Shown piece after piece: positions 27,115-36,703 of a stretch of 64,000 nt of DNA. The DNA is from Primorskyibacter sedentarius. GTDB taxonomy: Bacteria; Pseudomonadota; Alphaproteobacteria; Rhodobacterales; Rhodobacteraceae. The notes under the pieces were generated by a model that did no database searches, had not been told where the DNA came from, and saw only the letters and a list, made by a program, of their open reading frames with translations. The position numbers and the translations under genes were made by a program. The stretch lies in NCBI RefSeq assembly GCF_004342065.1, contig NZ_SLZU01000012.1:1-64000 (forward strand). The letters run 5' to 3'. Every line of letters starts with the position of its first letter. The first letter of the stretch is position 1.

Positions 27115-28575
27115 ATGTCGCCTCTAGACGAATTCAGATCATCACTTGCCGGGCCAGAGCTCGCAAGCCGGTTGCGGGACGGGTTGATCGGTGACGGCGT
27201 GATGATCGATGGCCCCTTCGGGGCACGGCCTTTGCTGTATGCGGACTATGTGGCCTCCGGGCGGGCGCTGGCTCAGGTCGAGGATTTCATTCGCGACCGC
27301 GTGCTGCCCTATTATGCCAACAGCCATACGCAAGCCTCCTTCTGCGGCGCATTCACCACGCGTCTGCGCGAGGCCGCGCGTGCAGAAATTGCCCGCCTGA
27401 CAGGGGCAGGGCCGGATACGAGCGTTGTTTTCACCGGCTCTGGGTCGACGGCCGGTCTGAACCGTCTGGTTGGTTTGCTGGACATTGCCGGGATCACCGC
27501 ACGCGGCGGGCGTGTGGCGCTGATCCTGGGCCCCTATGAGCATCATTCCAACCTGTTGCCGTGGCGCGAAAGCGCCGCCGACGTCACTGAAATCCCGGAA
27601 CATCCGGGCGGCGGGCCGGATATGCAGGCTCTGAACGATGCGCTTGTCGCCGCGAAGGGGGCGGATCTGATTGTCGGGTCTTTCTCGGCCGCGTCCAATG
27701 TCACGGGTATCGTGACGGATGTGGATGCCGTGACGCGTATGCTGAAACAGCACGGCGCGCTTGCCATCTGGGATTATGGCTGTGCCGCTCCTTACACGGA
27801 AATGGACATGCGGGCGGGCAGTTCGGCCGAGAAGGACGCGATTGTTTTCTCTCCGCACAAGTTTCCCGGCGGACCGGGATCATCCGGGATCATGATTCTG
27901 CGCGACGACATTGCCCGCAGTGCGCGCCCGACCCTGCCGGGTGGCGGAACCGTCAGCTTCGTATCGCCTTGGGGCCATGTCTATTCGTCGCGCCTCAGCG
28001 ACCGCGAAGAGGGCGGCACGCCCAATGTTCTGGGGGATATTCGCGCGGCGCTTGCGCTGATGGTCAAGGATGCACTGGGTCAGGCCTGGATGGATGCGCG
28101 CCAAGAGGACCTGCGCGCACGGGCGCTGAAGGTCTGGTCGGAAAATCCGCGCATGGAGCTGCTGGGCCAGCAAGGCGCAAAGGCGTTGCCGATCTTCAGC
28201 TTTCGCGTCCGAGACGGCGCGGGCGGCTATGTGCATCATCAATTCTTCACCCGTTTGCTCAGCGATGTATACGGCGTTCAGGCGCGCGGCGGCTGTGCTT
28301 GTGCAGGGCCTTACGCGCATCGCCTGCTGGGACTGGACGAGGCGCGCTCTGCGTCCATGCGCCGGGCCATCGAGAATGGTGAAGAGCTTGAAAAGCCGGG
28401 CTGGGTTCGGCTGAACCTTTCGGCTTTGCTGACCGACGAGAAGGCGGATGCCATCATTTCGGCGGTGGACAAGCTGGCGCTTGCAGCGTCAGACTATGTG
28501 CATCATTACCGGGCCGATCCCGCGACCGCCCGATTCACTCCTATCGCCCCAGTCGAAGAAGACCTCGCATCGTGA
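27115..28575 (+). CDS. class V aminotransferase-fold PLP enzyme (cysteine desulfurase-like)
   Basis: PLP-dependent enzyme of 486 residues in the class V aminotransferase / NifS-selenocysteine lyase superfamily. The Schiff-base lysine is Lys 249 in FSPHKFPGGPGSSG, and the phosphate-binding TGSGSTAGLNRL and the DYGCAAPY aspartate motif are in place. A Cys-rich RGGCACAGPY segment lies at the position of the desulfurase active-site loop. It could be a desulfurase, a lyase or an aminotransferase. The ATG at 27115 has GGAG upstream; a GTG at 27100 is also in frame. It is the first gene of the Lrp-linked operon. Confidence 0.8.
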   Translation: MSPLDEFRSSLAGPELASRLRDGLIGDGVMIDGPFGARPLLYADYVASGRALAQVEDFIRDRVLPYYANSHTQASFCGAFTTRLREAARAEIARLTGAGPDTSVVFTGSGSTAGLNRLVGLLDIAGITARGGRVALILGPYEHHSNLLPWRESAADVTEIPEHPGGGPDMQALNDALVAAKGADLIVGSFSAASNVTGIVTDVDAVTRMLKQHGALAIWDYGCAAPYTEMDMRAGSSAEKDAIVFSPHKFPGGPGSSGIMILRDDIARSARPTLPGGGTVSFVSPWGHVYSSRLSDREEGGTPNVLGDIRAALALMVKDALGQAWMDARQEDLRARALKVWSENPRMELLGQQGAKALPIFSFRVRDGAGGYVHHQFFTRLLSDVYGVQARGGCACAGPYAHRLLGLDEARSASMRRAIENGEELEKPGWVRLNLSALLTDEKADAIISAVDKLALAASDYVHHYRADPATARFTPIAPVEEDLAS

Positions 28576-29909
28576 CCGGACCACTGGCAAATCCTTCCTT
28601 CCGTCGCCTGTTCACGGCGCAGATATGTTCGCTCGTGGGGGTTGGTTTGCTGACGGTTGCGTTGTCGCTTGCCGCCTACCGCATCGGTGGGGTGGCTGCG
28701 GGTGGCAAGGTGCTTGGGCTGCTTCTGGCGCTGAAAATGGTGGCCTACGTTCTGCTTGCACCATTGGCCGAGACCCTGCTCGCCGGAGTGTCACGCAAAC
28801 GCGCCATGGTGGGGCTGGATCTTGGGCGCATGCTGATCCTGCTGCCAATGGTGTTTACGACGCAAACCTGGCACGTCGCCGCGCTGGCCTTTGCCTTTTT
28901 CGTGCTGGCCGCCGGGTTCACGCCGCTATTTCAGTCGGTTATCCCGGATGTTCTTCCCGATGAGGAGGATTATACGCGCGCGCTGGCCTGGTCCCGGATC
29001 GCCTACACGCTTGAGGCGGTGCTAAGCCCGGTGATCGCCGCCGCGGTTCTGAACCTTGTAACTGCCGAGGGGCTGTTCATCGCCGCAGCGCTGGCCTTTG
29101 CAGGCTCCGTCCTCGCGCTTCTGGCAACCCGGTTTCCGCCCCGGGGCGAGGCCGCCCGCAAGGGGCCATTCGTGCAGCGCGCCGCGCGCGGCATGTGGAT
29201 TTACGGCCGGACGCCACGGCTGCGCGGGCTCTTCCTGCTGAATTTCGCGCTGTCGCTCGCCATGGCTTGGGTGTTGGTCAACTCGGTCGTCTATGCGGGT
29301 GCGCGACTGGACGATGCCGAACGGTTCTACCCGATCCTGATGGCCTTTTACGGCTTGGGGGCGGCAAGTGGCGCCGTCATCGTGCCGCGTCTGCTCAAAC
29401 GGGTCAGCGAGCGTACGGCCATGCTTGCCGGGGCGTTCGGTTTTGCTGCGGTGGGGGCCGGGTTTTCGCTGCTGCCCACACCTGCATTTGCGCTTATGGC
29501 AGCCGCCTGGATCGCGTTCGGCGCCGCCTCTTCGCTGGTGCTCACGCCCGGTGGTCTGGTGATCACCCGCTCTGCCAGCCAGTCAGACCGGGCCGCGGTA
29601 TTCGCTGCGCAATTCTCTCTCAGCCATGCGGGCTGGCTGGTCGCCTATCCTCTTTCCGGATGGCTCGCGGCAGCCCTTCCGCTGGAGACGGCTCTGCTCA
29701 TCCTTTCCGTGACCTGTGCGCTGTTCGCAGCCCTGGCCACGCGTGTCTGGGCAGCCGATGACCCATTGGAGCGCCCACATAACCACCCGGACCTTCCCGA
29801 CAACCACCCGCATCTTCTGAACGTCCCCGCAAAGGGGGCCCAACACCGCCATGTACATGCTTACCGGATCGACGAAATCCATCCGGTCTGGATGGACAGG
29901 GCAGGTTGA
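28572..29909 (+). CDS. MFS transporter (EntS/MFS_3-like)
   Basis: Major facilitator protein of 445 residues with about 12 TM segments; the start NPSFRRLFTAQICSLVGVGLL resembles the EntS/MFS_3 export branch. The GTG start overlaps the stop of the PLP gene (GTGA), which indicates translational coupling. The C-terminal 45 residues form a His- and Pro-rich soluble tail. Its cargo is unknown; export of a toxic intermediate or of the pathway product are both possible. Confidence 0.85.
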   Translation: MTGPLANPSFRRLFTAQICSLVGVGLLTVALSLAAYRIGGVAAGGKVLGLLLALKMVAYVLLAPLAETLLAGVSRKRAMVGLDLGRMLILLPMVFTTQTWHVAALAFAFFVLAAGFTPLFQSVIPDVLPDEEDYTRALAWSRIAYTLEAVLSPVIAAAVLNLVTAEGLFIAAALAFAGSVLALLATRFPPRGEAARKGPFVQRAARGMWIYGRTPRLRGLFLLNFALSLAMAWVLVNSVVYAGARLDDAERFYPILMAFYGLGAASGAVIVPRLLKRVSERTAMLAGAFGFAAVGAGFSLLPTPAFALMAAAWIAFGAASSLVLTPGGLVITRSASQSDRAAVFAAQFSLSHAGWLVAYPLSGWLAAALPLETALLILSVTCALFAALATRVWAADDPLERPHNHPDLPDNHPHLLNVPAKGAQHRHVHAYRIDEIHPVWMDRAG

Positions 29910-29946
29910 TGCTGAACTGATTCACATAACTTCGTAGGATGACTAC

Positions 29947-31419
29947 ATGCAGATGACGGAAGCGAGTCCCATTGACGGACAGGGCCTACCCGCACTGGAA
30001 GCGCGGTTGAAGGAAGACCTCGAGTTCCTGTGCTATCCCGGCAAGGACTGGGTACCGCAAAGTGAAGGTGTCTCGGATGTCGTGATCATCGGCGGTGGCA
30101 TGTGCGGCATGGTGGCATGGCTTGCCCTGAAAACGGGCGGCATGCAGAACATCCGCATCCTCGACCGCTCAGAGGCTGGAAATGAAGGCCCGTGGCTTAG
30201 TTATGCGCGGATGGAAACACTGCGCTCCCCGAAAGTGCTGACGGGTCCGGCCTATGGGCATGGGTCGTTGACCTTCCAGGCGTGGTACCGCGCGCAGTTT
30301 GGAACGGCGGCATGGGAAGAGCTGGACAAGATCCCGCGCCCGATGTGGATGGAATACCTTAAGTGGTACCGAGAGGCTCTTGATATCCCGATTGAAAATA
30401 GCGTCTCCGTTGACAAGGTGGAACCCGAGGGCGACCTGCTGCGCCTGACGCTGTCCGGCACGCAGAGCGGCACGGTCCTGACCCGAAAACTGATCTTCGC
30501 CACCGGGCGCGACGGCACGGGCGGGCCGAATATTCCCGGTTTCATCCGCGATCTGCCGCGTGATCTTTGGGCGCATAGTGCCGATGACATCGACTTTGAC
30601 GCGCTCAAAGGCAAGCGCGTCGCGGTGATCGGCGTTGGCGCCTCTGCGGTCGATAACGCCGCCGAAGCGCTGGAGCATGGCGCGGCCGAGGTTCGTCATC
30701 TGGTGCGGCGCAAGGAGATGCCGCGGATCAACAAGATGATGGGCATTGGCAGTTTCGGCTTCACCGCAGGATATGCCGCGCTGCCTGACGAATGGCGCTG
30801 GCGGTTCATGCAGTACAGCTTTGCCACCCAGACGCCGCCGCCGCATGGGTCGACGAAACGTGTCAGTCGCCATCCCAACGCCTATTTCCACTTTGGCAAG
30901 GAAACCACGAGGATCGAGAAGCGCGGCACGTCGGCTGTCGTTCACTTCGCGGACGGCACATCCTACGAGGCGGATTTCGTGATCTTCGGGACCGGGTTCG
31001 TGATCGATCCGATGGCACGGACCGAATTTGGCGAGACCGCGGGCGACATCCTCCTGTGGCAGGACGTCTATACGCCCCCCGAAGGCGAAGAATCCGGCGA
31101 TCTGGGGCGTTTTCCGTATCTGAACGAAGATTTCACCTTTCGCGAAAAGCATCCCGGCACGGCGCCCTGGCTCAGCAATGTCTATTGCTTCAACTACGGC
31201 GCCTCGGCCAGCCTGGGTAAGGTCAGCGGCGATATTCCGGGGATCAGCGACGGGGCCGCATGGCTGGCGCGGTCGGTGGCAGCAACGCTTTACGCTGAAG
31301 ACGTGCAGACCCATTGGCAAGCCATGCTGGACTATGACACGCCAGAGTTGAAAGGTGATGAATGGGAGCCGACAGAGCTTGAGCTTGGCGCGCAAACGCG
31401 AGAAGGTCAGGTTGCATGA
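29947..31419 (+). CDS. flavin-containing NAD(P)H-dependent monooxygenase-like protein
   Basis: Class B-type flavoprotein of 490 residues. The FAD-binding Rossmann motif GGGMCG is at residues 49-54, and the NAD(P)H-binding motif GVGASA at 229-234 after KRVAVI; FGTGF near residue 345 is the usual second flavin motif. It lacks a signal peptide. Relatives hydroxylate amines, sulfides or ketones, or N-hydroxylate amino acids such as ornithine and lysine. It lies 37 bp after the MFS gene and overlaps the next gene by four bases, so it belongs to the operon. Confidence 0.8.
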   Translation: MQMTEASPIDGQGLPALEARLKEDLEFLCYPGKDWVPQSEGVSDVVIIGGGMCGMVAWLALKTGGMQNIRILDRSEAGNEGPWLSYARMETLRSPKVLTGPAYGHGSLTFQAWYRAQFGTAAWEELDKIPRPMWMEYLKWYREALDIPIENSVSVDKVEPEGDLLRLTLSGTQSGTVLTRKLIFATGRDGTGGPNIPGFIRDLPRDLWAHSADDIDFDALKGKRVAVIGVGASAVDNAAEALEHGAAEVRHLVRRKEMPRINKMMGIGSFGFTAGYAALPDEWRWRFMQYSFATQTPPPHGSTKRVSRHPNAYFHFGKETTRIEKRGTSAVVHFADGTSYEADFVIFGTGFVIDPMARTEFGETAGDILLWQDVYTPPEGEESGDLGRFPYLNEDFTFREKHPGTAPWLSNVYCFNYGASASLGKVSGDIPGISDGAAWLARSVAATLYAEDVQTHWQAMLDYDTPELKGDEWEPTELELGAQTREGQVA

Positions 31420-31898
31420 CCTACACTGACACCACCACATTCACCATCGCAGGCCTTCCCGAAAGCGGCTCCGTAGCGGACGCAGTCGCCACCCGTGCGA
31501 AGATTTTTGCAATGACCCAAGCCGCCGAGGAAGCGGTCCTGCGGCCACAGGACTGCGGCGCGTTTTCGCATACGCTTCGCGCCGGGCTGGCGGCACGCGT
31601 GGCGCAGCAAGCCAAGGACGAGGCGCTGGCGCAGCACTATCTGAAGGGCGCGGGCGAATACGCAAACCTGACCGACTTGGCAGAGACGGGCGCCGGGCAG
31701 GGGCTTCGGACGGTTGTGACCTTTGTCGACAAAGTCGCTAATCAGACCCGCGATATTTCGGCCGAGGATATTGCCGGACTACAGGCCGAGGGCGTCGCAG
31801 ATGCCGATATCGTGCGGCTGTGCGAACTCGTTGCCTTTCTGGCCTATCAGAGCCGGGTGATTTCCGGGCTGCGGCTGATGCAGGGGGCCGCGGAATGA
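31416..31898 (+). CDS. CMD-domain protein
   Basis: Small protein of 160 residues with a carboxymuconolactone decarboxylase / AhpD-like helical fold. It lacks the CxxC redox pair, so it is probably not a peroxidase by itself. As I recall, it and the next protein resemble a paired set of families named after Avi_7170 and Avi_7169 of Agrobacterium vitis, which travel together beside flavin monooxygenases and ABC importers. The ATG overlaps the previous stop (ATGA type), as does the next start. Confidence 0.7.
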   Translation: MTYTDTTTFTIAGLPESGSVADAVATRAKIFAMTQAAEEAVLRPQDCGAFSHTLRAGLAARVAQQAKDEALAQHYLKGAGEYANLTDLAETGAGQGLRTVVTFVDKVANQTRDISAEDIAGLQAEGVADADIVRLCELVAFLAYQSRVISGLRLMQGAAE

Positions 31899-32482
31899 GC
31901 AGGATCATTCACAAGTTCACCCGCAACGTGCCGCACTGGCAGCCCCGCGTCACGCCGGTCAAACTGGCCGAGGCGACCGAGGCGCAGCTTGAAGCGCTGC
32001 AGGTGACGCCGTCCAACACCAAAGTGTCGGACTACGTGCTGACATTGGCGCATGATGTCGAAAGCCTGAAAGTCCGCTCGCCGCTCTTCAATGCAATCAT
32101 GTATGATCCCGGCGGGATGAGCCGGGCAGAGCGCGAGCTGGGCGCACTTGGCGCGTCCATGGTCAACCGCTGCATCTATTGCGCGGCCGTTCACGCGGAC
32201 CGCCATGCAAAGATTGAAAAAGATACCAGCGTCACCGATGCGCTTTTCGCAAAGGGTGAAGATGCTGACCTAAGTGACCGGAACAGAGCGATTTTCGACT
32301 TTGCCCGCAAATCCGCCGAAGCGCCACCCTCTGCTGGCGCGGCAGAGGTTTCAGCCCTGCGCGATGCGGGCTTGTCCGACGAAGAAATCCTGGACCTGAT
32401 CCTGTCCTCGGCCTTGTTTGGCTGGGCCAATCGCCTGATGCATGTGCTGGGCGATCCTGTCCGTAAAGAAGTTTCCGCCTGA
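31895..32482 (+). CDS. AhpD-like peroxidase-related protein
   Basis: Protein of 195 residues in the alkylhydroperoxidase AhpD fold. The redox motif CIYCAAVHADRH (CxxC plus the following His) is intact, so it may reduce peroxides formed by the flavin enzyme upstream or act in a related redox step. The ATG at 31895 overlaps the stop of the CMD gene by four bases. It matches the usual partner of the preceding CMD protein. Confidence 0.8.
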   Translation: MSRIIHKFTRNVPHWQPRVTPVKLAEATEAQLEALQVTPSNTKVSDYVLTLAHDVESLKVRSPLFNAIMYDPGGMSRAERELGALGASMVNRCIYCAAVHADRHAKIEKDTSVTDALFAKGEDADLSDRNRAIFDFARKSAEAPPSAGAAEVSALRDAGLSDEEILDLILSSALFGWANRLMHVLGDPVRKEVSA

Positions 32483-32588
32483 CGCGGGTCATGACCTTTC
32501 GGTCTGGTGGCAACCTGTACGCCGCCGTATCCAGTTTGTTGTTTTGCACGCAACCAGTCCCGGCATCCGGGCCTGAAAAGGGAAAGAA

Positions 32589-33698
32589 TTGACGTTGACG
32601 CAGGCCAAGGTAGGTATCGCAGGTGCAGGTTCCATCGCTTTCGGAACAGCTGCATTGCTGCATGAACAAGGGCATGACCCGATGCTGTGGTCCCCGTCAG
32701 GGGCAAGGACGCAAGCCCTGCAAGATGGGCCCCTGAACGCGTCAGGTGCCATCGAGGCCGCGTTTTCGCCGCGGGTTGCATCGTCGCCTCAACAACTGGC
32801 CGAGGAAAACGACGCGCTCTTGATCGCGCTGCCGGGCTATGGGCACAAGACCGTTCTGGATGCGCTGGCGCCGCATATCCGCGAAGGGCAGCATGTCATC
32901 ATTTCGTCCCATGCGTCGCTGGGGGCGGTCTACCTGACGCAATTGCTCGCCGCGCGCGGCATCAACGCACCGGTCACGGCATGGGGCACCACCGTGGTGA
33001 CCGGGCGGCGGCAGGAGGGCGCCAATGTTCAGGTCAACACCATCCGCGCCCGCGTGGATCTGTGTACTGTCCCCGAAACCCGCGCTGATTGCGCTCTGGC
33101 TGTGTGCAAACGCCTGTTCGGCGACAGGTTCCAGCCGCGCGACGGGCTTTTGGCGATTTCACTCTCCAACCTCAATCCGCAGAACCATCTGGGCATCGCA
33201 CTCGGCAACATCACCCGGATGGAACGTGGCGAGACGTGGAGCCAGGGGCAGAACGTGACCCCCAAAGTGGGTCGGCTGCTGGAGCAGCTGGATCTGGAAC
33301 GGCTTGCCATTGCAGAGGCGCTTGGCCTGAGCGTCCGGACGATCTTTGAGCATTTCCATCTCAGCTTTCACGTGCCGGTCGCGTCGATTTCCGAGATGAA
33401 CCAGCAGATGCACGCACAGGGCAATGGCGGCACCGGGCCAGCCACCGCCGACAGCCGCTACGTGACAGAGGACGTTCCCTACGGGCTGCAACTTACGGCA
33501 GTTCTGGGGCGGCTGGTGGCTAGACCCGCGACGCTGCACGAGGCCGGCATACAGATATTCTCGGCCATGTATGGCCGCGATTTTGCCCGTGAAAACGATA
33601 TTCTGAACGCGCTGGAGCTTGACCGCTTCGGCCTTGAAGACCTGCAACAGGCTGCCCGTACCGGGCTGTTGCGGGGCACGCCGGAACCGGTGACTTGA
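32589..33698 (+). CDS. opine dehydrogenase-like protein (NAD/NADP octopine/nopaline family)
   Basis: Protein of 369 residues with an N-terminal Rossmann domain (VGIAGAGSIAFGTAALL) like glycerol-3-phosphate dehydrogenases and a C-terminal octopine dehydrogenase-type domain; the catalytic His is likely in the segment LSNLNPQNHLG. Members oxidise or form N-(carboxyalkyl) amino acids. The start appears to be TTG at 32589, preceded by AAGGGAAAG. The 106-bp gap before it may hold an internal promoter. Because the operon also has a solute importer, catabolism of an opine-like compound is the natural reading. Confidence 0.8.
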   Translation: MTLTQAKVGIAGAGSIAFGTAALLHEQGHDPMLWSPSGARTQALQDGPLNASGAIEAAFSPRVASSPQQLAEENDALLIALPGYGHKTVLDALAPHIREGQHVIISSHASLGAVYLTQLLAARGINAPVTAWGTTVVTGRRQEGANVQVNTIRARVDLCTVPETRADCALAVCKRLFGDRFQPRDGLLAISLSNLNPQNHLGIALGNITRMERGETWSQGQNVTPKVGRLLEQLDLERLAIAEALGLSVRTIFEHFHLSFHVPVASISEMNQQMHAQGNGGTGPATADSRYVTEDVPYGLQLTAVLGRLVARPATLHEAGIQIFSAMYGRDFARENDILNALELDRFGLEDLQQAARTGLLRGTPEPVT

Positions 33699-33748
33699 AA
33701 AGATACGGGAAACTTTGATCCAACAAATCCAACAAGGAGAACACTCAC

Positions 33749-34855
33749 ATGACCAAACTCATTTACAACCGCCGCCGTTTTCTGGGCACTGCCGCCATGA
33801 CCGGTGCGGCCCTTGCCAGCCCCGCCTATTTGCGCCGTGCCCATGCGGCGGGCGGCGAGGTGAACATCTGGACCTATAACGATTTCGTCCCGGCCGCATT
33901 CAAAGAGCAATTCGAGGCGGAAACCGGCATCAAGGTGAATGTCCGTCTGGTCGATGACCAGGGCAAGCAGTTCAACCTGCTGGCCGCCGAACAGCCCAAC
34001 CCCACGGTCGACATCATGACCGTTGCGGGCCACCGGTTCCTGCAATTCATCGAAAGCGATCTGCTGGATCCCCTGGACACCGGACGGCTGTCGAACTGGG
34101 ACAAGATCAACCCGACATTTTCGGAAAGCGACTGGTCGACGATCAATGGCGAGAAATGGGGCGCGCCGATCCTGTCGGGCATGGAGGTCCTGTCCTACAA
34201 CACCGAGCTGGTCAGCGAAGAAGAGGCCCTGACATGGGACACGCTCTTCAGCGAGAAATACAAAGGCCGGACTGCTTATATCATTCAGGACATGATGTCG
34301 ATCGTCATGCTGATGAAGGGCTATGACGGCAACATGGTCGAATATAAGGACGACCCCGAAAAGGCGGCGGCGATTGTTCAGGAAGTGCAGGAGTTCCTGA
34401 TCGAGAAGAAGCCGCTTGTGCGCAAATACTACGATGGCGGCGCAGAGTTCCAGCAGATGATGATCAATCAGGACATCGCGTTGGGCCATAGCTGGAATGG
34501 CCCTGCCGCGGCGCTGATCAATGACGGCTTCCCGCTGGCAATGACCATCCCGCGCGAGGGCTCTTATGGGTTTGTCTACACCTACAACATCGCCAAGAAC
34601 GCACCCAATGCGGACAACGCCTATACCTTCCTTGATGCGATCCTCGCCTCGCCGGAGATTGGCGCAGCCATGACGAAAGCGTCGGGCTTCATTTCGACCT
34701 ACAAGGATGCCACGCAGTATCTGACAGAGCTTGAGAAGAAATCGACCAGCTTCCCGGACGAACAACTTGCCAATCTGCAGTTCTTCCGCGCCGAAGCCAA
34801 CGAGATCAAGTACAGCCTGATCGACGTGGCCGTCGAGAAGGTGAAAGCGTCCTGA
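33749..34855 (+). CDS. Tat-exported ABC solute-binding protein (PotD-like)
   Basis: Periplasmic binding protein of 368 residues of the spermidine/putrescine type. The N terminus carries a twin-arginine signal, NRRRFLGTAA at residues 7-16, followed by a hydrophobic stretch ending near residue 33 (RRAHAAGG), so export should go through Tat rather than Sec. The mature protein starts EVNIWTYNDFVPAAFKEQFE, as in PotD-family proteins. Ligands of this family are polyamines, but also opines and other amines. Confidence 0.88.
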   Translation: MTKLIYNRRRFLGTAAMTGAALASPAYLRRAHAAGGEVNIWTYNDFVPAAFKEQFEAETGIKVNVRLVDDQGKQFNLLAAEQPNPTVDIMTVAGHRFLQFIESDLLDPLDTGRLSNWDKINPTFSESDWSTINGEKWGAPILSGMEVLSYNTELVSEEEALTWDTLFSEKYKGRTAYIIQDMMSIVMLMKGYDGNMVEYKDDPEKAAAIVQEVQEFLIEKKPLVRKYYDGGAEFQQMMINQDIALGHSWNGPAAALINDGFPLAMTIPREGSYGFVYTYNIAKNAPNADNAYTFLDAILASPEIGAAMTKASGFISTYKDATQYLTELEKKSTSFPDEQLANLQFFRAEANEIKYSLIDVAVEKVKAS

Positions 34856-34873
34856 CGCCTTCCTGATACCAGC

Positions 34874-34899
34874 TTCCGACCGGGTCCGCCCGGTCGGAA
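34874..34899 (+). repeat. strong hairpin between binding protein and permease genes
   Basis: TTCCGACCGG (34874-34883) and CCGGTCGGAA (34890-34899) form a perfect 10-bp stem with a 6-nt GTCCGC loop. It lies 18 bp after the binding-protein stop. It lacks a T-run and sits at the same operon position as the smoE/smoF hairpin, so a role in mRNA stability or partial termination is likely. Confidence 0.7.
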
Positions 34900-34932
34900 A
34901 ACCTCCGCACTCACTCGGAAAGTAGGAATTGG

Positions 34933-35919
34933 ATGACACTTGATACCTCGACGGCAACTGATGCCCGTTCGGGAGACCCGAAAGATGGGGGTCGGTCCGT
35001 TTGGGCGCGCCTTGCAACGTGGACGCCTTATCACGCGATGATGAGCCTGGTGACGGCCTCACCACGGCGACAATTCCTGATCCTTGCGATCTTTCCCATC
35101 ATCTGGGTTCTTACCCAGCACCTTGGGCCGATGCTTCAGATGCTGCGCGTCAGCCTGACCGATGCCTACCCCGTAGCCCCCGGGGTCGAGCAGAACCTGA
35201 CCCTTGACAACTATGCCCGGTTCTTTGCCGACAGCATCTTCATGATGCCGTTTTTCCGGACGCTGGTCTATGCGGCGGTCTTTACCTTCTGCACGCTGAT
35301 CATCACCTATCCGGTGGCCTATTTCCTGGCGCGCCATGTCAGCCGCAAGAACCAGATGCTGATGCTCTTGCTTCTTCTGACGCCGTTCTGGGTCGGAGAG
35401 ATCGTGCGCACCTACGCGATCATGATCTTGCTGGGCAACACGGGCGCATTGAACCTTGCGCTGAAATGGCTGGGCCTGATCGAGCAACCGATCCCGTTCA
35501 TGTACACCTCTTTTTCGATGGGGGTGGGCGTGGTCTATCTGACGGCGCTTTACATGCTTCTACCGCTTTATTCCGCGCTGGAGAAACTGCCCAAATCCAT
35601 GAACGAGGCCGCCGCCGATCTGGGCGCGGGACCGTGGACGCGTTTTCGCCGTGTCACCCTTCCCATGTCGATCGAGGGTATCTCTTCGGGCTGTACGTTG
35701 GTCTTTCTCATCTCCACCGGTTTTTACGCCGTCGCTGTCTTGCTGGGCGGGCCGTCGACCACGGTCTTTGCTGAGACGATTGCCGGGTTCTTCCATGTCG
35801 CGGGGGATCAGTGGCCCACGGGTGCGGCCTTTGCCACGATCATGTTTGCAACCGCTCTGCTGATCACCGGGGTGTTCCAGATGATCATGAAGTCCTTGCG
35901 TAAGGGAGACCTGACATGA
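34933..35919 (+). CDS. ABC transporter permease (PotB-like)
   Basis: Inner-membrane permease of 328 residues. A soluble N-terminal stretch of about 55 residues is followed by six predicted TM segments; the EAA loop reads NEAAADLGAGPWTRFRRVTLP. It pairs with the next permease and is coupled to it by a four-base overlap. Confidence 0.88.
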   Translation: MTLDTSTATDARSGDPKDGGRSVWARLATWTPYHAMMSLVTASPRRQFLILAIFPIIWVLTQHLGPMLQMLRVSLTDAYPVAPGVEQNLTLDNYARFFADSIFMMPFFRTLVYAAVFTFCTLIITYPVAYFLARHVSRKNQMLMLLLLLTPFWVGEIVRTYAIMILLGNTGALNLALKWLGLIEQPIPFMYTSFSMGVGVVYLTALYMLLPLYSALEKLPKSMNEAAADLGAGPWTRFRRVTLPMSIEGISSGCTLVFLISTGFYAVAVLLGGPSTTVFAETIAGFFHVAGDQWPTGAAFATIMFATALLITGVFQMIMKSLRKGDLT

Positions 35920-36701
35920 TGCGCGGCAACCGGATATTCCTGACCTGTTTTTACTGGGCCTTCGTCCTTTACGTCTTCATCCCGCTGATCTTGATGATCA
36001 CGATGGGGTTCAAGGACAGCAAGTTCATCGGCTTTCCGATCCGGTCCTGGACGCTGGATTGGTACGCGTCGGTATTCTCCAATACCGAGATCCTGTCGAC
36101 CTTCGGTTACTCGGTCACCATCGCGGTTCTGGCAACCCTGATCTCTGTCTTCGTCGGCACCTGGATCGCGGTCCTGCTGGAAGGGCGCAAGTTCTGGGGC
36201 CGCATGGTTATCATGGGTCTGACGGTCATGCCTGCGCTGGTACCGGGCATCATTTCGGCCATCGCCTTCCGCATCTACGCACGCCTTCTGGGGATAGAGC
36301 CCGGCATGGGCGCGATTGTCTGGTCGCATGCGGTGCATACCGTGCCATTCGTGGCACTGGTCGTGATGGCGCGGCTGTCGACCCTGCCGAAAAGCCAGAT
36401 CGAGGCGGCGCGCGATCTTGGGGCCGATCCGTTGATTGCCTTTGTCAGGATCACGCTGCCATACCTTATCCCCGCCATTATCGGCGCTTCGATCTTCTGC
36501 ATGTTGATCAGCTTTGACGACTTCGTCCGCTCCTTCTTCCTTGGGGGGTACGAGCCGACGCTGCCTGTCTTGATCTTCGCCAAGCTGAGATCGGGCATGT
36601 CGCCCGAGATCAACGCAATCGCCACAGTGGCGCTTGTCCTGACCGCCGCCATCGGCATCTGGGCAGAGCGTTTCACCCGCCGCATGAACAAGGATTCCTG
36701 A
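35916..36701 (+). CDS. ABC transporter permease (PotC-like)
   Basis: Inner-membrane permease of 261 residues with six TM segments; the EAA loop reads EAARDLGADPLIAFVRITLP. The ATG overlaps the stop of the previous permease gene (ATGA), and the ATPase gene starts two bases after its own stop. Confidence 0.9.
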   Translation: MMRGNRIFLTCFYWAFVLYVFIPLILMITMGFKDSKFIGFPIRSWTLDWYASVFSNTEILSTFGYSVTIAVLATLISVFVGTWIAVLLEGRKFWGRMVIMGLTVMPALVPGIISAIAFRIYARLLGIEPGMGAIVWSHAVHTVPFVALVVMARLSTLPKSQIEAARDLGADPLIAFVRITLPYLIPAIIGASIFCMLISFDDFVRSFFLGGYEPTLPVLIFAKLRSGMSPEINAIATVALVLTAAIGIWAERFTRRMNKDS

Positions 36702-36703
36702 AC

